A stretch of 64,000 bases of DNA from Apostichopus japonicus (lineage: Eukaryota > Echinodermata > Holothuroidea > Aspidochirotida > Stichopodidae). The translations under genes were made by a program, and so were the position numbers. Below the pieces are notes generated by a model. The model was not told the origin of the DNA. It ran no database searches and worked only from the letters and a program-made list of their open reading frames with translations. The DNA is taken from contig NC_092563.1 of assembly GCF_037975245.1 (NCBI RefSeq), positions 1,329,001-1,393,000 on the forward strand. The letters are read 5' to 3'. Below, piece after piece: positions 25,178-38,833 of this stretch (position 1 is its first letter; each line of letters starts with the position of its first letter).

Positions 25178-25615
25178 GACATCTCATGGTGTACATCATT
25201 AGTATAATAGAGACATCTCATGGTGTACATCATTAGTATAATAGAGACATCTCATGGCGTACGTCTGTGGTATGAGACATCTCATGGTGTACATCATTAG
25301 TATAATAGAGACATCTCATGGTGTACGTCTGTGGTATGAGACATCTCATGGTGTACATCATTAGTATAATAGAGACATCTCATGGTGTACGTCTGTGGTA
25401 TGATAGAGAAATCTCATGATGTACGTCTGTGGTATAATCCAAGGAAGGTACACGCAAGATATATCAATGATTGAATGAGGGGTAGAGACATCTCATGGCG
25501 TACGTCAGTGGTATAATAGAGACATCTCATGGTGTACATCATTAGTATAATAGAGACATCTCATGGTGTACGTCTGTGGTATGATCCAAGGAAGGTACAC
25601 GCAAGATATATCAAT
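25141..25615 (+). repeat. Tandem repeat spanning the SLC35C2 stop codon
   Basis: Units of about 34 bp carry AGAGACATCTCATGG, GTACGTCTGTGGTATGA and GTACATCATTAGTATAATAG. The first unit encodes the last residues ([10 protein letters not shown]) and the stop at 25175. Later units repeat the same DNA in the 3' UTR; the copy near 25483 is almost identical to the coding copy. A larger block ending AAGGTACACGCAAGATATATCAATGA occurs twice. Confidence 0.85.
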
Positions 25616-25719
25616 GATGGAATTACGACCAGAGAAGGACATATTTCTGAGGCTAGTATATCTAGGAAGGGAAAATGTTCGTTAGATACCAGTTACATGG
25701 TCTTGATGTGGCTAAATTA

Positions 25720-26110
25720 ACTTCAGCTCAACTCCAAATAGTTTTCAATTGGGTCTTTCAGGTGACTTAAAAGTAAGAAAGCCTTTCATGGCATCCAAAT
25801 TCAGTGCAAGATCTTGCTGTAATGTCTATATCACTTGACAGTGTGGTGTTGGTGCTAAAACTTCATTTCAGTTACAACTCAAAATAATTTTCAAATGGGT
25901 CTTTCATTTGACTTAAAAGTAAGAATGCCTTTGATGACATCAAAATTCAGTGGAAGATCTCCTTAGCTTTAATTGTCTACTGCACTTGTGACAGTGTACT
26001 GTTGGTGCTAAAACTCCACTTCAGTTTACAACTTCAAATGATTTTTGAGGTCTTATCAGTGGACGTTTATATTGGAAGCATTGCTTTGATCTCATCTAAC
26101 TTCAGTGGAA
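25720..26110 (+). repeat. Degenerate tandem repeat, about 135-bp unit, 3 copies
   Basis: Units share CTTCAGTTACAACTCAAAATA, TTCAAATGGGTCTTTCA, GACTTAAAAGTAAGAA, ATTCAGTGGAAGATCT and GACAGTGTGGTGTTGGTGCTA, at about 25722, 25860 and 25999. It is downstream of SLC35C2, probably in its 3' UTR. Confidence 0.8.
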
Positions 26111-26739
26111 GATAGCCTTGCGGTAACGTTTATTTGACTTTGAGAATTTGAACATGGAATTTGAACATGGAGGTACTAAAGAATTGTAGTAAACTATAAC
26201 TAAAACTTTATAGTAAAACTATATACTTTTTATAGTAAACTTTAAAGATACTGAAATCTAGTAAAATTATGTAGATAATGTCAATTATATAACAGATAAT
26301 ATTGTGGTTGAGTTTGAGACATTGTGGTTGTTTTATGTTAAACACAATGAGGGTCAACATCCAGATGTTTTTATTTTGCATACATATTTCACTTTGTGAT
26401 AGTAAATAGTAAGTGCTATTTACCTGAAGCTAACCTGTTTACTTGCTGCCAGACGATAAATAGAATTACTGCAGTTTCCAGAGGTTTCATTATGAAGGGT
26501 TAAACAATGTTATATTTTATTGAGCAATGCTTATATTAGCATAAATTAGCATGTTGCATAACAAAGGATGAAAGCTGTCGTGCCGATTATAGTAAAAGAA
26601 GGTGTCGGGTAAGAGGTCAAAGGCCATTTAATGTCAACATTTAAGTCAAAGTCTGAATATCTTGTAAACTAGATAACTCAAGAACTACATCTTTCTTAAA
26701 ATTCATACTTGGAATGTATATCCAACTTGGTAATGCAAT

Positions 26740-26790
26740 AACCCTATTGAAATTGGTGGAGGTCAAAGGTCACATGAAGGTCAACAGGTG
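26740..26790 (+). promoter_or_regulatory. Perfect DR1 nuclear-receptor-type motif plus a third half-site
   Basis: AGGTCAAAGGTCA at 26760-26772 is two AGGTCA half-sites separated by one A (DR1), and another AGGTCA lies at 26778-26783. DR1 sites are bound by HNF4/RXR-type receptors. The site is within a dispersed repeat related to 19555-19760, so function is not implied. Confidence 0.4.
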
Positions 26791-27994
26791 TCGAAAGTTT
26801 GGAAACCTTTTCAACATAACTCCCAAATTAAAGCTAATTTAATCTGTGTATTCTCCAATGCAATGATTTTCTTCTGGTGAACATAGTTTGGCCAAATTCA
26901 GTTTAGTTTTGTGAAGGGGCTCTATAGGTCTTCCACAAAACATAGTCATCCAGGAAAAGAAATCTGCTTCAGAGGGTTCATAGGTCTAGTTTAAACTGCA
27001 CTCAAACCACTCTTATCAGTTTTCACCCTCTGAGCTTCAATGGGTTAACAGGTTCTCTCAAATGGTCTCAAAATTGGTCATTTTCTCTGTGATTTATACT
27101 AAATGACCTTTGCTTTGGCAGGAGGTTGTGGAAATATTTCACAGTGTATAAACAATGTCATGTAACTCTCATTCAGTAATAACAATTATTAATGGGGTTT
27201 GCTTGCTCTTTCATTCATACATAAATTGTGTCTATGTTTCACATAGGAAGACATTTTAGAACAAAATTCTATACTGTAAAATGCTTGCCAGTAAATGAAA
27301 TGGTTAATGTCCACAAGGGAGTGCTACAAATAAGAGCTGGAAATCTCTGATAATTTGTGGTTCTCACTTAATTCTTTGACAAATATAACTCACTTGCTCA
27401 ACATAAGTCAGATAATTATTTTGAAATGGAGCAAGGAATCACAGAGCCAACTGGCTTAATTGTCAAAACTGGTTTAATTGTCAAAATATTTTTCAGTCAC
27501 ATCTTACAGGCTTTCCATCTGCTATAACGAAAAGATTTAAAAGTCTGTGTTTCCCCACAAAATGCATGGGCATAATTTATGTGCCCTATATGTAGTATAA
27601 AATAAACAGCAATGTGCATTGTGGAGAGGGTAAAAGGTTACTTCCTCCAAGTTTTCACGGTCACTATTTAAAGGAAAACCATCCAGAAACATGATTCTTG
27701 CTTTAATGTTAAAAGAGTAATAAATGCCAAAATTTTAAATATAAAAGAATATAACAAAAACGAAATTCCTTTTCTTTCTCATCTTTTTTTTTCTTTCTAA
27801 AAGTCTCACCATGAAAATGTACATTGAGTTTGATATAATTCAATATATCATATAATATATAATATAATATATAATATAATACAATTTCAGTGGTCTCTTT
27901 ACGTTGAACATTGTGAAATTAATTTTCATGTTGTAATGATAGGCAAATCTTGAAGTTATCTTCTTGGTTTGGGACACCCTTTTTTTTTATTTTG

Positions 27995-28500
27995 CTAGGT
28001 ATAGAAGATTATGATAAGTTATATCTTATTACGAAAGGAAATTTCATGAAATTATTTGATAATTTTTGCAAACTACTATTAATCACATGCCTATGTGTTT
28101 GCCATGACAAAGGATCCGTTTTTGCCACCAAGAGAATTTAGTTCTACTTTAAAGTTACCGTGTCATTCTCGCTAGAAGTATGAAATATAGTAGAATTTTG
28201 TTGAATATAAAGTACAAGTAATATAGCCTGAATATGTTCTCTTTCTAGGTATAGAAGATACTAATAAGTTATGTATTATAAAGACAGCAAATTGGAGAAA
28301 ATTATTTGATAATTTTTTTTCAAATTATTAATCACATTCCAATGTGTTCACTATCACAAAGGATCTGTGTTTGCCATGAAAAGAGTTTAGATGTGATCTA
28401 CTTTAAAGTTACCTTGTCATTCTCTCTAGAAGTGTGAAATGTTGTAGAATTTTGTAGAATATGAAGTTCAAGTAATATATAGCCTGAATATGGTCTCTTT
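27995..28500 (+). repeat. Diverged tandem duplication, about 251-bp unit
   Basis: CTAGGTATAGAAGAT begins copies at 27995 and 28246. Both continue with TTATTTGATAATTTTT, AATCACAT, ACTTTAAAGTTACC, GTCATTCTC and AATATAGCCTGAATATG. No conserved protein is present in either copy. Confidence 0.85.
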
Positions 28501-29291
28501 CTAAAAGGGACAGCCAGGAAATATTTAATCACACCCTTAACAGATCGTGACTTGTGGAGTTACTTTTGAATATAGAAAGAAAGATTATATAGAGGGCCTC
28601 GCGTTTTGATCCTAGCAGAGCCAACTAAGACTGAAAAGTTAGGACCTCTGTAATAACTTTAAGTTTACACAGGCCTTTGTAGTAGATATAAAGCAGTTTG
28701 GTAACAGTTCTTCCACTATTGATAAAGGATGCTTGCATTACCCTTGGTAACAAGGAATGTAAACCTCACAAATGTAACTTCTTACTTCTTTTGGGTAACA
28801 GAGGGATAATCCCCTATGCATAGGGGGGCCACACATTGGGCATAACACTGGATGTTTTTTGTCATTTTGAAGCAAAAGGTTTGAAGCAAAAGTAACAACT
28901 GAAGTTTGATCAAGTTCAGTTCAGAAAGTGATAGACATTGGCTATCCAGTATTGTAATGTGAGATGTACAAATGTGGTCATATAGCCTACTACAGCTTTT
29001 AAACAATGGAGGTATTGTTTTACTGAGAAGCAAAAAGGAGTTAAAGAGCAAGACCCAACTTTTGATTTGACTTTTCTGAAATTTGTTCCTTTTGGCTCAC
29101 TTCAATTTCACAGAAATAATTTTTGTATCTGTGTAAAGTGAAAAACATTGATACAGCGCCGTTTAACCTACATATACTAAGACATTTCTGAGAATTACTT
29201 TCTGAGGGACTTCTCTCTATGTATTTGTCTCTCTGTGTAATGTCATTGTGGATACATGACTTCTTGTATATATTTTGCCTTATAACTTTAA

Positions 29292-29297
29292 AATAAA
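29292..29297 (+). other. Candidate polyadenylation signal downstream of SLC35C2
   Basis: AATAAA in a T-rich setting about 4.1 kb after the SLC35C2 stop. It is one of several possible 3' ends and was chosen only by motif. Confidence 0.2.
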
Positions 29298-29594
29298 GAC
29301 ATTTTGTAGATAATTATTTACATTTAATAATTTATTTGTTAAATATATTTTCCATCAAGATTTAAAACAAGTGAATTGCTCACACTATTGCAACACTCAA
29401 CTTGGTATCATGGAGTTATATCTGCATTTATATTTTCTGTTTGTTATGGATGACTCTTTTATTTGAATCATATGATCCTCTCATCCAAAATATAAAATTG
29501 CTTTAACATAAATGTTAGTATTAACGAAGGTATTTCTTATTTGCACAAAGATAATATTATAACATTTTACAGGGATGGATCCAAGATGTTATAG

Positions 29595-30012
29595 ATGATT
29601 GGGTGTGACCATGGTGTTGAGGATAACTCCTCATGTAGGTGGTCTGAGAACACCACCACCCCAGGTCTAAATGCAAGATGATTGGGTGTGACCATGGTGT
29701 TGAGGATAATTCCCTATGTAGGTGGTATGAGAGCACCACCATCCCAGGTCTAAATGCAAGATGATTGGGTGTGACCATGGTGTTGAGGATAACTCCCCAT
29801 GTAGGTGGTCCGAGAGCACCACCCCCCATGTCTAAATGCAAGATGATTGGGTGTGACCATGGTGTTGAGGATAACTCCCCATGTAGATGGTATGAGAGCA
29901 TCACCACCCCAGGTCTAAATGCAAGATGATTGGGTGTGACCATGGTGTTGAGGATAACTCCCCATGTAGGTGGTCTGAGAGCACCATCCCCCATGTCTAA
30001 ATGCAAGATGAT
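29595..30012. repeat. Tandem repeat, about 83-bp unit, 5 copies plus a partial
   Basis: GATTGGGTGTGACC recurs at 29597, 29679, 29763, 29844 and 29928. Units share CATGGTGTTGAGGATAACTC, CATGTAGGTGGT and AGAGCACCACC. It produces a repetitive - strand frame of about 179 codons that I do not accept as a gene. Confidence 0.92.
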
Positions 30013-30142
30013 CGTGTTGAAAACATACTTTTGAATCATTGTGCGAGGTTGAAAAAGTATGGGGGAGGGGGTATAGACCTTCCATAATGGATCCACAGCT
30101 GCTACAAACTTGCCTAAAGGCAGCCCGGATATGATATGTCAA

Positions 30143-32481
30143 ATTTAAATATTACAGCATTTGCACTCATTCTTGATGTGTTTGTAACAACTGGCATCTT
30201 TAGAAGTGTTTAATAATGCAATTTCTGGTCTTTTTCCTCGGTATGAGTTGGACCAGTTTTCAGGATTCTTTGCAAGAGGCAGGGCCAGGGGTGGGTTGGG
30301 CGAGGGAAGGTAGGTAGGATATGCAGCCTGCAGAAGCTGGATGATGTCAGCTGTGACAGAGGCTGATATGTTGTCAATCCCTATAGATGCAAATTTATAG
30401 TTGAATTAGTCACCTTATTGAACGGCACTTTGATCACTGAATTTAGGGATTCATCTGGAGAAGTAAATGTCTCATTCCAATTGTATTTGGTGAACTTTTA
30501 TAGATTAAAAGATGTTTGCAAGTTGCTCATAATTGTTTTACTTTTTAGTATTTGGCAATATATATAGTTATAAATCATGAAATGTGGGAAGGAATAATTT
30601 GAGAGTCATTTAAAGACATTAACATTACCAATGAAATTCTTTCTTTTTTTTTGTATAAGGATTAAGGAGGCATTACATGAACCTTGAAATCAATTATGGT
30701 AGAGAAACAAAAATGGTTCTTTGAAACTATTAAATTTGAGGAAAATGTATTTACAATGTTTTGTCAAATAATTTTAAAGCGTCTTTTAAGAATTTTTAAA
30801 AAGTCCTTTGCTTAAAATCATTGAAAATTAAAACATGTTATTTTACTTAAAGGAAAAGATAACTACATACAAGAGTATCATTTACATTAAAATCACGAAA
30901 TTAAACTTCTTAAATATTCTTAACATTTAAAAGTAACAACAAACTCGAGGCTTGCAAAGTATACGTAGGTAGTAGTATCATGGTTACAGTGTTAAGATCC
31001 TAAATGAATTGAATTAACTTTAGCAATAGAACACGTTATGAACACAGGCATTGCACTTATGTGTTCCTCCTTACTGCTCTGGGCTGTGAATTATATTTCA
31101 GAGTTTGACACTGCAGCTGAAATGATCTGGAAAGTCTCAAACTATCAGTGACTCCCAAACTAACTACTTACAAAAGAAAATGGCTGTACCATATCAAATG
31201 AAAATACCATTTTTCCCTCCCCTCCCCCCTCCCTATTTACCACAATTTGCCCCTATTTGTCATGTTTTACCCATTGTTATCTAAATAAAATACTTCTTTG
31301 TTGTAAGTTTCCTATGATCATTTACATATATGTGTACATCTGACTAAAACATTTCTCATGCCCATCCCTGTACCTTTACAGTTGGTCTATTGTTAACAAA
31401 ACAACTATTTCACAATTACCAAAAATTAAAAACGATAAAATTACTTGCTAAAATTTTAAAAACTGCATATGTACACCTATAATTACAAACATTTCTACTC
31501 TGACAATCAGTGAAAATCTTTGAGTTCCGGAACATAATTTTACCAAATACAAAATCTCGCCATTGCCTTTTGTCATTTCCCAATGCTTTTTTCTTTCTCC
31601 TTCCAAACAAAGACAATTTCAAGACTTAAGAGCAACACATGAATGAACATTATCAAAACCAGGCAGACATTCTCAAGCAAGATTCTCAATTTATGCTACA
31701 ATAATAGTTACTTTTCTGTTAAAACAGTTTCTGTTAAAAGTTCTTTCTAAAATGCAGAGTCCATTTGTAAAGAAGTTTATCAACACCTTACATATAGCAA
31801 CCTTGAAATTATGTCGGTAAATATTCAGGTGGTGGTTCTTACAGCTTTGCATTTAATTCACATCTGTGCTCTCTCTCAAAAAACTGATAATGTTGTATTA
31901 AATATAACAGAGCTATACCACACATGTGTCACTACTACACAACAGGTGTTAGTTAAAGGCCTTGAAAATTGTGATGTGAAACATGTTTTACTTTTCGAGG
32001 GTACAAGTACAGTCAATAAATAATACAAATTTCATAGCACTAATGCTATGACTGGTAAAACATTGAAGCACCACGGTTGTGAATATTTTCTGCTAAAATG
32101 GAGGTATATCACTTTTTTCACATTAGCACAGGACTGTATTACATAACTGATCAGTCAATCAGGCAGGAGTAGCTCCTTGGTCAGTACTGACATTGGCCCC
32201 TGATACTTCTGGGGATGATCAGCATCCTTCTGTTAACCTCCTTTAGTGCCTTGGTGGAATTTTAGAAGGCCAGCATCCATATAAGGCAGTGACTGTATGA
32301 CTCTTTAAGATCTTATACCTGTAGGATTGACATTTAGACATATCTCTAGATGCTCTAAACAGAAATGGTCGTCTCATGAACTCTTTCTTAACTTTGACAA
32401 TCCCTTATAAACATTCTCCTCTCTGCAGAGGACAGAAAATTTAGAAGAGAAAAAACAATGATGATTTTATGTGTCGATAAT
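30143..32481. other. Intergenic, SLC35C2-CENPL tail-to-tail interval; nothing recognised
   Basis: AT-rich sequence without conserved exons or clear repeats. It should include the CENPL 3' UTR, which runs leftward from 32481. Confidence 0.5.
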
Positions 32482-35400
32482 TTATGCAATATGGCCGGCA
32501 TTTTCTAACACAACCTCAGTTAGATGATAAAGAACAGTCCTCACACCAGATGACATCAGAATCTGTTAAAACACAAAGAGAAACAATCAATAAAAGTAAA
32601 TAAAAGGAGCAAAATATTTAAGGACTCGTAGGGTCACTCCATAAATGAAATTGTTAATTTATAGGGCATTTAATAGCAAAACTTAAATTGAATCAATCTC
32701 TCAAAGAATCATCTGTGAACATAAAACAAAATTATTCAACCTTATTTGGGTCATAATCTTTATCATCTCATTACTATTCTAAATCTTGCTGATATATAAT
32801 GATTAAACATTTCAATGAGAAAATCAGATTGCCATAAAAAATGCTACATAGTGTAAAAAATGGTTACAATATATCAATGTCAATTAAAATACCATACACC
32901 AGGAGATATGAATTAAGAGAGAAATATTCCTTACTGGTCAGAGAGAAAGGCCAGAGAGAACCAAAAATATACCAAGAGTGAGCAATGTGCTGAGTAGGCC
33001 ATTAAGGTGCTTGACCTTATGCTAGTCGCACACCCAATTAGTGCAAGATTGAAGCCACTATGGGCTGCTGACTAGATTGAAGTCTTTTGAGGGCCATTTT
33101 AATTAGAGTACCCCTGCTATATACTGACTGATACATCAATTGCATACCTTGATTTCTGAAGTATCAAAGACCTAACATCAATCCATCTTATCAGATGGTG
33201 TAGTCTTACCTAGATAAATTTATCTGTACTTGCATCTAGTAAATTGGTTATTTTTAATAGTTTCTGAAACAATTAAACAGTCTATTCCTGGCTTCAAAAT
33301 AGAAACCAATTGGAACTTTGAAAATACCTGATTTTTGGTTAAAAGACAACTTGTAAATGAAAAAGATTTAAGAAAGGTTTTGATGTACCTTCAGACGTCC
33401 TTCATTCCCTACGCAAGCAAGTGGTGTTCCAATCCTTTTCAGGGTCATAGCCTGTAATGAGAGATTGTAGATTCATTCATTTTATAGCTACTACTTTGAA
33501 TGTCATGCTAATCAAGCCATGTTACCCACAATTGCGTGGTTACAGCAAAAGTTGTGGCCCACACAATTAATGTGATGGATTTGGTACATTGCAAACCATC
33601 AATGTTCCTGCGCAACTTTTTCATCCATGATGCAAGTTTGATGGATTTCTGATATATTATTAAACAGATGTTGTGTCTTGAAGTACAAAATGTAGCTGTC
33701 AATTACCTCATCTATTCTTTAATTGCACAGTACTGTTTTGCAAGAGGGAGGGGGATGGGAGGGGGATGGGGGGGGTTAATGGTCAGTGCAACGGTAGCTT
33801 AACAAATTCAGTACACCCAAACGATGAGGAATCTCATGACTATATGATATGGGTAGTCCAATTTCTGAAAAGCAGTTACAATAGCTGAACGCAGTTACAC
33901 TGATCATAACTATATGGCCATGAGGTCTCACCCTGATAGAATCAGACAGTATATAACAACAATTTCGTGGTGGTCAGACTATTACCAACAAACTTATTCA
34001 TTCATAGTCAGTATATAGATGAGATCACAATGTGCTGCAAACAGACTTTAATAACATTGTTTGACATTATTTTTGCATATGGCTTAAAATGACAATATTT
34101 TTAAGTTCAAGTATGGTATGAATGAGTGATCCAAGGTTTGAACATATAAGATACCCAACTTTAGAATAAACAAAAAGAACACTTTCTGGAATCAAGTACG
34201 GCAAAATAATCTTCAAAGATTTTGGAATATGAGAGAAATTCAGATAATTCTTATTCTTCTTCGTAGCATCAATTAACAGATGAGAGCTGACCAATCAGAA
34301 GTTCAGTGACAACTCACCGATAACTGAATCTTGAAATGGACAAAGAAGTGAGATTCTAATGCTTGTCGGTAGTCTGCTACTTCCTCGCTAAGGACTCCAT
34401 CTTCTATGCCTCCCTTGTGAATGCTGACATAGATTGAATAACATGAATATTCAATAAACATTACAGATCATAGAACATGAATATTTATTTGATTAAAGAT
34501 CAAACACAAAACATGGGCATTCAATAATCATTACAGCTTCACCCAGTTATCCGCATTCCTGGTCGCAATAATCTATAGGAAATGTTCTTATATTAGAAGA
34601 ATATATGCAAAGATCTGTATTCTGTCCTTCACTGAAATGGATTTTCTTTCTGATGAACCCTTAGAACCTTACAGCCCTGGGTGCGGTAATAACAGCGCAC
34701 AATATTCTCTAATAATTATACATCAGACAGCAACATGAATATTCAATAATAATTACAGACCAGAGAACAACATGAATACTCAATAATAAGTACACATCAG
34801 ACAACAACATGAATATTAAATAGTAATAAAACAACAGAGAACAACATGAATAATAATAATTACATATCACAGAATATGTGCCTTATTAGGGTTTTTAACG
34901 GTCAATAATGTGTTCTGGTTTTAAGTAAGGACATTTAATACTCAAATTTAACCATAACTTTCAATGGTGAGTAGTGACAGGTAGCCTGCAATCACATCAG
35001 TACATGGACAAAAAACACTTAATTTAAACTAACAGCCTGGTATCCTAAAAGTTTTCTAGCATACAGATAATTTGTCTCTTACCACTTCCACAACTTAGCA
35101 GCATCTTCTTGTTGTATCGTCATGGTGATGTAACTCAGACTTTTAATGGTGGGTGGCACAGAGTATTTCAGTTCTACAGGTTTGGACAAGGGACCTAAAA
35201 ATTTTTTTTTTTAAAAAAGACGAAAACGATGGATAGTTAAAATAAGGGATTGGCGAAAAAACTTTGAGACAGCTTACTTAAAATCAGTGATCATGTTAGA
35301 TAACTCAAACTTTTTAGAAATTACTAAATGAACTGTTATCATTAAAAAAAAAGTAACAGGAAGAGGAGGGCTGAATGTTTCTTCATTATTAAACAAACCA

Positions 35401-37384
35401 CATACCATTGTTTATTCCCGTCCACATGGCAACCATCCAGGAGAGATGCACAGGGTTAAATGACATTCTTCTAATTCGGCAGTCAAATTGACTCTATGGG
35501 TATAGAAGGAGAGAATGATAATGTGGACGATTGCAAACAGTATCCATCTAAGCGCACACCGACTGCAAATATGAAGTTTATATGTAAGATTTCATACTAG
35601 AGCTGAATCTCACCTCGAGCCATGCAATGGTCCTCCGTAAGGGTGTTACTAGTCCCTTGACCAATAGAACGGGAAATCTCTTAAAGTCTTTGCTCAAAAC
35701 ATCAAAGTCGGTCAGGTCCTTTGTTCCGAATGAAGAGAGAACAGCGGTGAGAATGACACGCGGGGAGCCAGTATTGCCAACATTATTCTGCAGAGACGTT
35801 ACCGTGATTTCTATACCTTCACTATTCCCTGGAAGGAGAACAATATCAAACATGTTATACATATGGATGGCATTTAATCAAAGTAGCCAGATAGTATCCT
35901 GTGCAAACATGGTGAAATCTACAGTCAAAGGAATTTGCTAAAGTGATCGGACCCAACTATCACAGAATTACTTGATTTCCCAAATTGTGTTGTTGTGATC
36001 TTCTAGAAAACTCTTCCCCACTTCAGATTTTATCTCCGAGGCAAACCTAACAAACTCTTCACTCCTCTCTCCAATCTGTTTAAGAGGGTTTAATATGCGT
36101 ATTCACCTTCTATGTCGTCTAATCCCGGTACCTTCTGAAATAGTGCCCGAGCACCAAGACTTTCACCTGTTTCAAACCCGTGACCTTTTTGAGCTTCCTG
36201 CAGAAAACAGAGGAAAACAGATTTGGATTGCTTATTAATGTGATTAAACATAACTGAAATTAGTGAGTGTTCAGTGTTACATGCCACATGTACACACAAG
36301 TTGAATTTCTACTGAAAATTGTGACTAGAGTTCAGACAGAAAAGAGAATATTTTGCACGGTTAATGATGAATGTTTAAAGAACTCTGTTACAATTGACAT
36401 GTCAGGTGAACTAACATTAGACCACAATCAAGCATTCAGGGATATTAATATATCTTGTTCAAAGGTATGGATTTTATTTGTATCTATACACACATTCTTG
36501 ATCTACTTGACATTTAGTGATAAACAAAGTTGATCAAACGTGAAATATTTGCAATTGCAAAATGTTTACTCTTAATTATTCAAAAGTAAAGCTATTTAGA
36601 TAGGAATACATATATAACAATGAAAGGACAGAATATAGTGTCTTCAATTTGAGGTGCATTGATCTTTATTTTTCATAATGCAAATACTGAAATACTATTT
36701 TTGGGGGAGAACAACTAGTAACTACAGTATTATATTTGGATCTGTACAGCCATTTTACCAATTCAGTGGGCATTTTTTTAGCAAGAGGCTAAACTTGTGA
36801 AATTCAAGGCTTGCAAATTAGCATATCATATCAAAGAGTGCAACAGTCTCTTCGAAGTTCCCAATGAAGCACATACTAACCGATTGAAGGTGTGACGACA
36901 GATGACGAGAATATCGTTTCAGACTGCCTGCATCTTGTAGAAACTGATACAGCGGTGTCACTTGGTAAACATACCATGTCTTGTTGACAAATCTCTTCAA
37001 CGGAATACCTTGCTCTTTATCACCATGTCTTGAAGCTTGTTGAACTAAGATAAAAGAATATTGTACAGTACGTTAAATAAATAATTGAACCACACAAGCA
37101 AATGGATTAATAAAAAATTAGAAGAAACTCTCTTTTAATTGATTTCTAGTTTGCACAATTTTCTTGATTTCTGTTTTTACTTTCTTTGGTTGCTTGTTTG
37201 CGTTGGTTTGCTTACTTCCTTTTTTTATTTTATTATTACATTTACCTGACTTTCTAGATTTTGGTGTTTTGGTGTACGGTGTGAATCTTCTAGTTCTTCC
37301 AGTCCAATTTGCAAAATGACTTCTAGACTTCAGGCTCTGTCTATTGGTATCAATAAATGTTGGCGTTGAGGTCCCTTCCGCCAT
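32482..37384 (-). CDS. CENPL: Centromere protein L (CENP-L), 9 coding exons
   Basis: On the - strand the coding exons are 37384-37246, 37044-36881, 36197-36107, 35828-35614, 35493-35406, 35194-35083, 34423-34318, 33451-33389 and 32562-32482. They total 1059 nt or 352 aa; vertebrate CENP-L is about 344 aa. All junctions are GT-AG with matching phases. Family blocks are WYVYQVTPLYQF (exon 2), FPVLLVKG (exon 4), NPVHLSWMVAMWTG (exon 5), EDAAKLW (exon 6), ESHFFVHFKIQLS (exon 7) and the C-terminal RTVLYHLTEVVLE. CENP-L pairs with CENP-N in the constitutive centromere-associated network at kinetochores. The first about 70 residues are basic and poorly conserved (RKSGV, TRRFTPYTKTPKS). An acceptor-like CCTCAG just upstream (exon edge near 37402) implies a separate 5' UTR exon. 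Introns hold no gene. Confidence 0.93.
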
Positions 37385-37402
37385 TGTTTCCTAATGATAT
37401 AC

Positions 37403-38833
37403 CTGAGGAAACAAGTTGGAATTGTATTGAGCTGCATTCTAGAAATATCCCAACATTCAGCAAGAAAACAAAGCAAAATGTACTTAAGCTAACAAAACAA
37501 AAACTCCTAATTAAACTTTAGGCTTCTTTAATCACGTAACAGGTGCCTTCAGGTTATCCAAAGGAGTGAATAGTTGGAGATTGGTTTTGGTTGTTAGTAA
37601 TACTTAATGATACAAGAAAAGGGCATTCTTATCAACACATACAGTAAGATCAAGGCAACTTTTAAGCCCCCATACCCCATAGAAATTGACCTAGGAAGAA
37701 TGCTGACACAATGTATCGCCGTCTGTTTAATCAGTGAAGCCTGGAAATAGTGAGGGCGCTTTGCATTGTACGGCAAAAAGCCAGATCATTTGTACGTCTT
37801 CATATGTAGATTGTGCATTTGACTTTGAAATTGAATTTTATATTACCCGTTCTTCTCTCTCGAAAGAGTAGGTGTACTTTTCACAACAGAAACATGTTAT
37901 GGCAACTAGAGTGGTAAGCACTATACTCCTGATCTAAGAATCAACTTTGAAAACTATCTTTTTTTTAGCTTTTAATGCTTCGAGCAAGTAGAGTGTTTTA
38001 TGCAACTTTTATTTATCTGTAAAGTGTCATTTCCGGTATCTGAGAGGCACATGGCAAACATTTCCCCCTGAAATGTTAAGTCTCCACCGATCCTAGCATT
38101 ATATGCCTTTATTAGGCTATATATAGGCTCGGAGAACATCCCTAGCCTTCTAACTTAGTTACTGACCTAGGCTAGGCCTAGTGCTATTACTAGTAGTAGA
38201 CCTAGTAGTAGTATGTGTTATATTACTAGTACTGTAGTATTGTAGTAACACAGTTAGGGCCTAGGCCTAGCCCTATAGCCTAGACTGGTTAGGCATACAG
38301 AACAAGTAAACTAGTTATCACTTATAATAAAATTGGTCGATCGGAACATAATTACATAATATAAAATGTAACTGAAGTATTCTATACCATAATATCACTT
38401 TAATTGTAATTTTGTCTGCAATTGGTCGGTGATGGTACCCTTTTGATGTAGTAATGTATTCAAATGAGTTCGCGCTACAAATTTGAACAGTTACATCTAC
38501 AATCAGGTGATACGTCATATGACAAGTATATGACTCTCTGGCCAAATTTCAATGCTTAATAATGCCGAAAAGTTTGTTGAACAGCGTGATGTTACACTAA
38601 TGTTATTGATTTCTTGATCGCATATGACTATCCGTTTATATGAGCAAATCCTCTAGCATTTGTAGAACAGTATGTTTGGTTACTGATATTGAAATTGGCA
38701 AACTATTGATTGCTAGCTTCAAGCCGGGGAAATGAAATTTGTCCAGTCAGTTGAGCCACAACCGTCTTTTTACACCGTACCTCGATGTGAGCTCACTTCC
38801 CAATCACTTTTATTAGACAACTTCTTCCTCAAG
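37403..38833. promoter_or_regulatory. Head-to-head CENPL/PGLS interval, likely shared promoter region
   Basis: CENPL starts leftward and PGLS rightward from this roughly 1.4-kb interval, so both promoters should be here. The stretch 38150-38290 is unusual: short palindromic CTAGGCCTAG-type words and TAG/CTAGTA tracts are clustered. I see no clear TATA box or named factor site. Confidence 0.45.

Noticed and set aside
29557-30142. A - strand open frame of 179 codons with repeated SYPQHHGHTQSS
   Set aside because: It follows the roughly 83-bp tandem array exactly and has no relation to known families.
31811-32023. A + strand frame of 70 codons with a hydrophobic start, secreted-peptide-like
   Set aside because: It is an isolated frame in AT-rich intergenic DNA with no supporting splice sites or family match.
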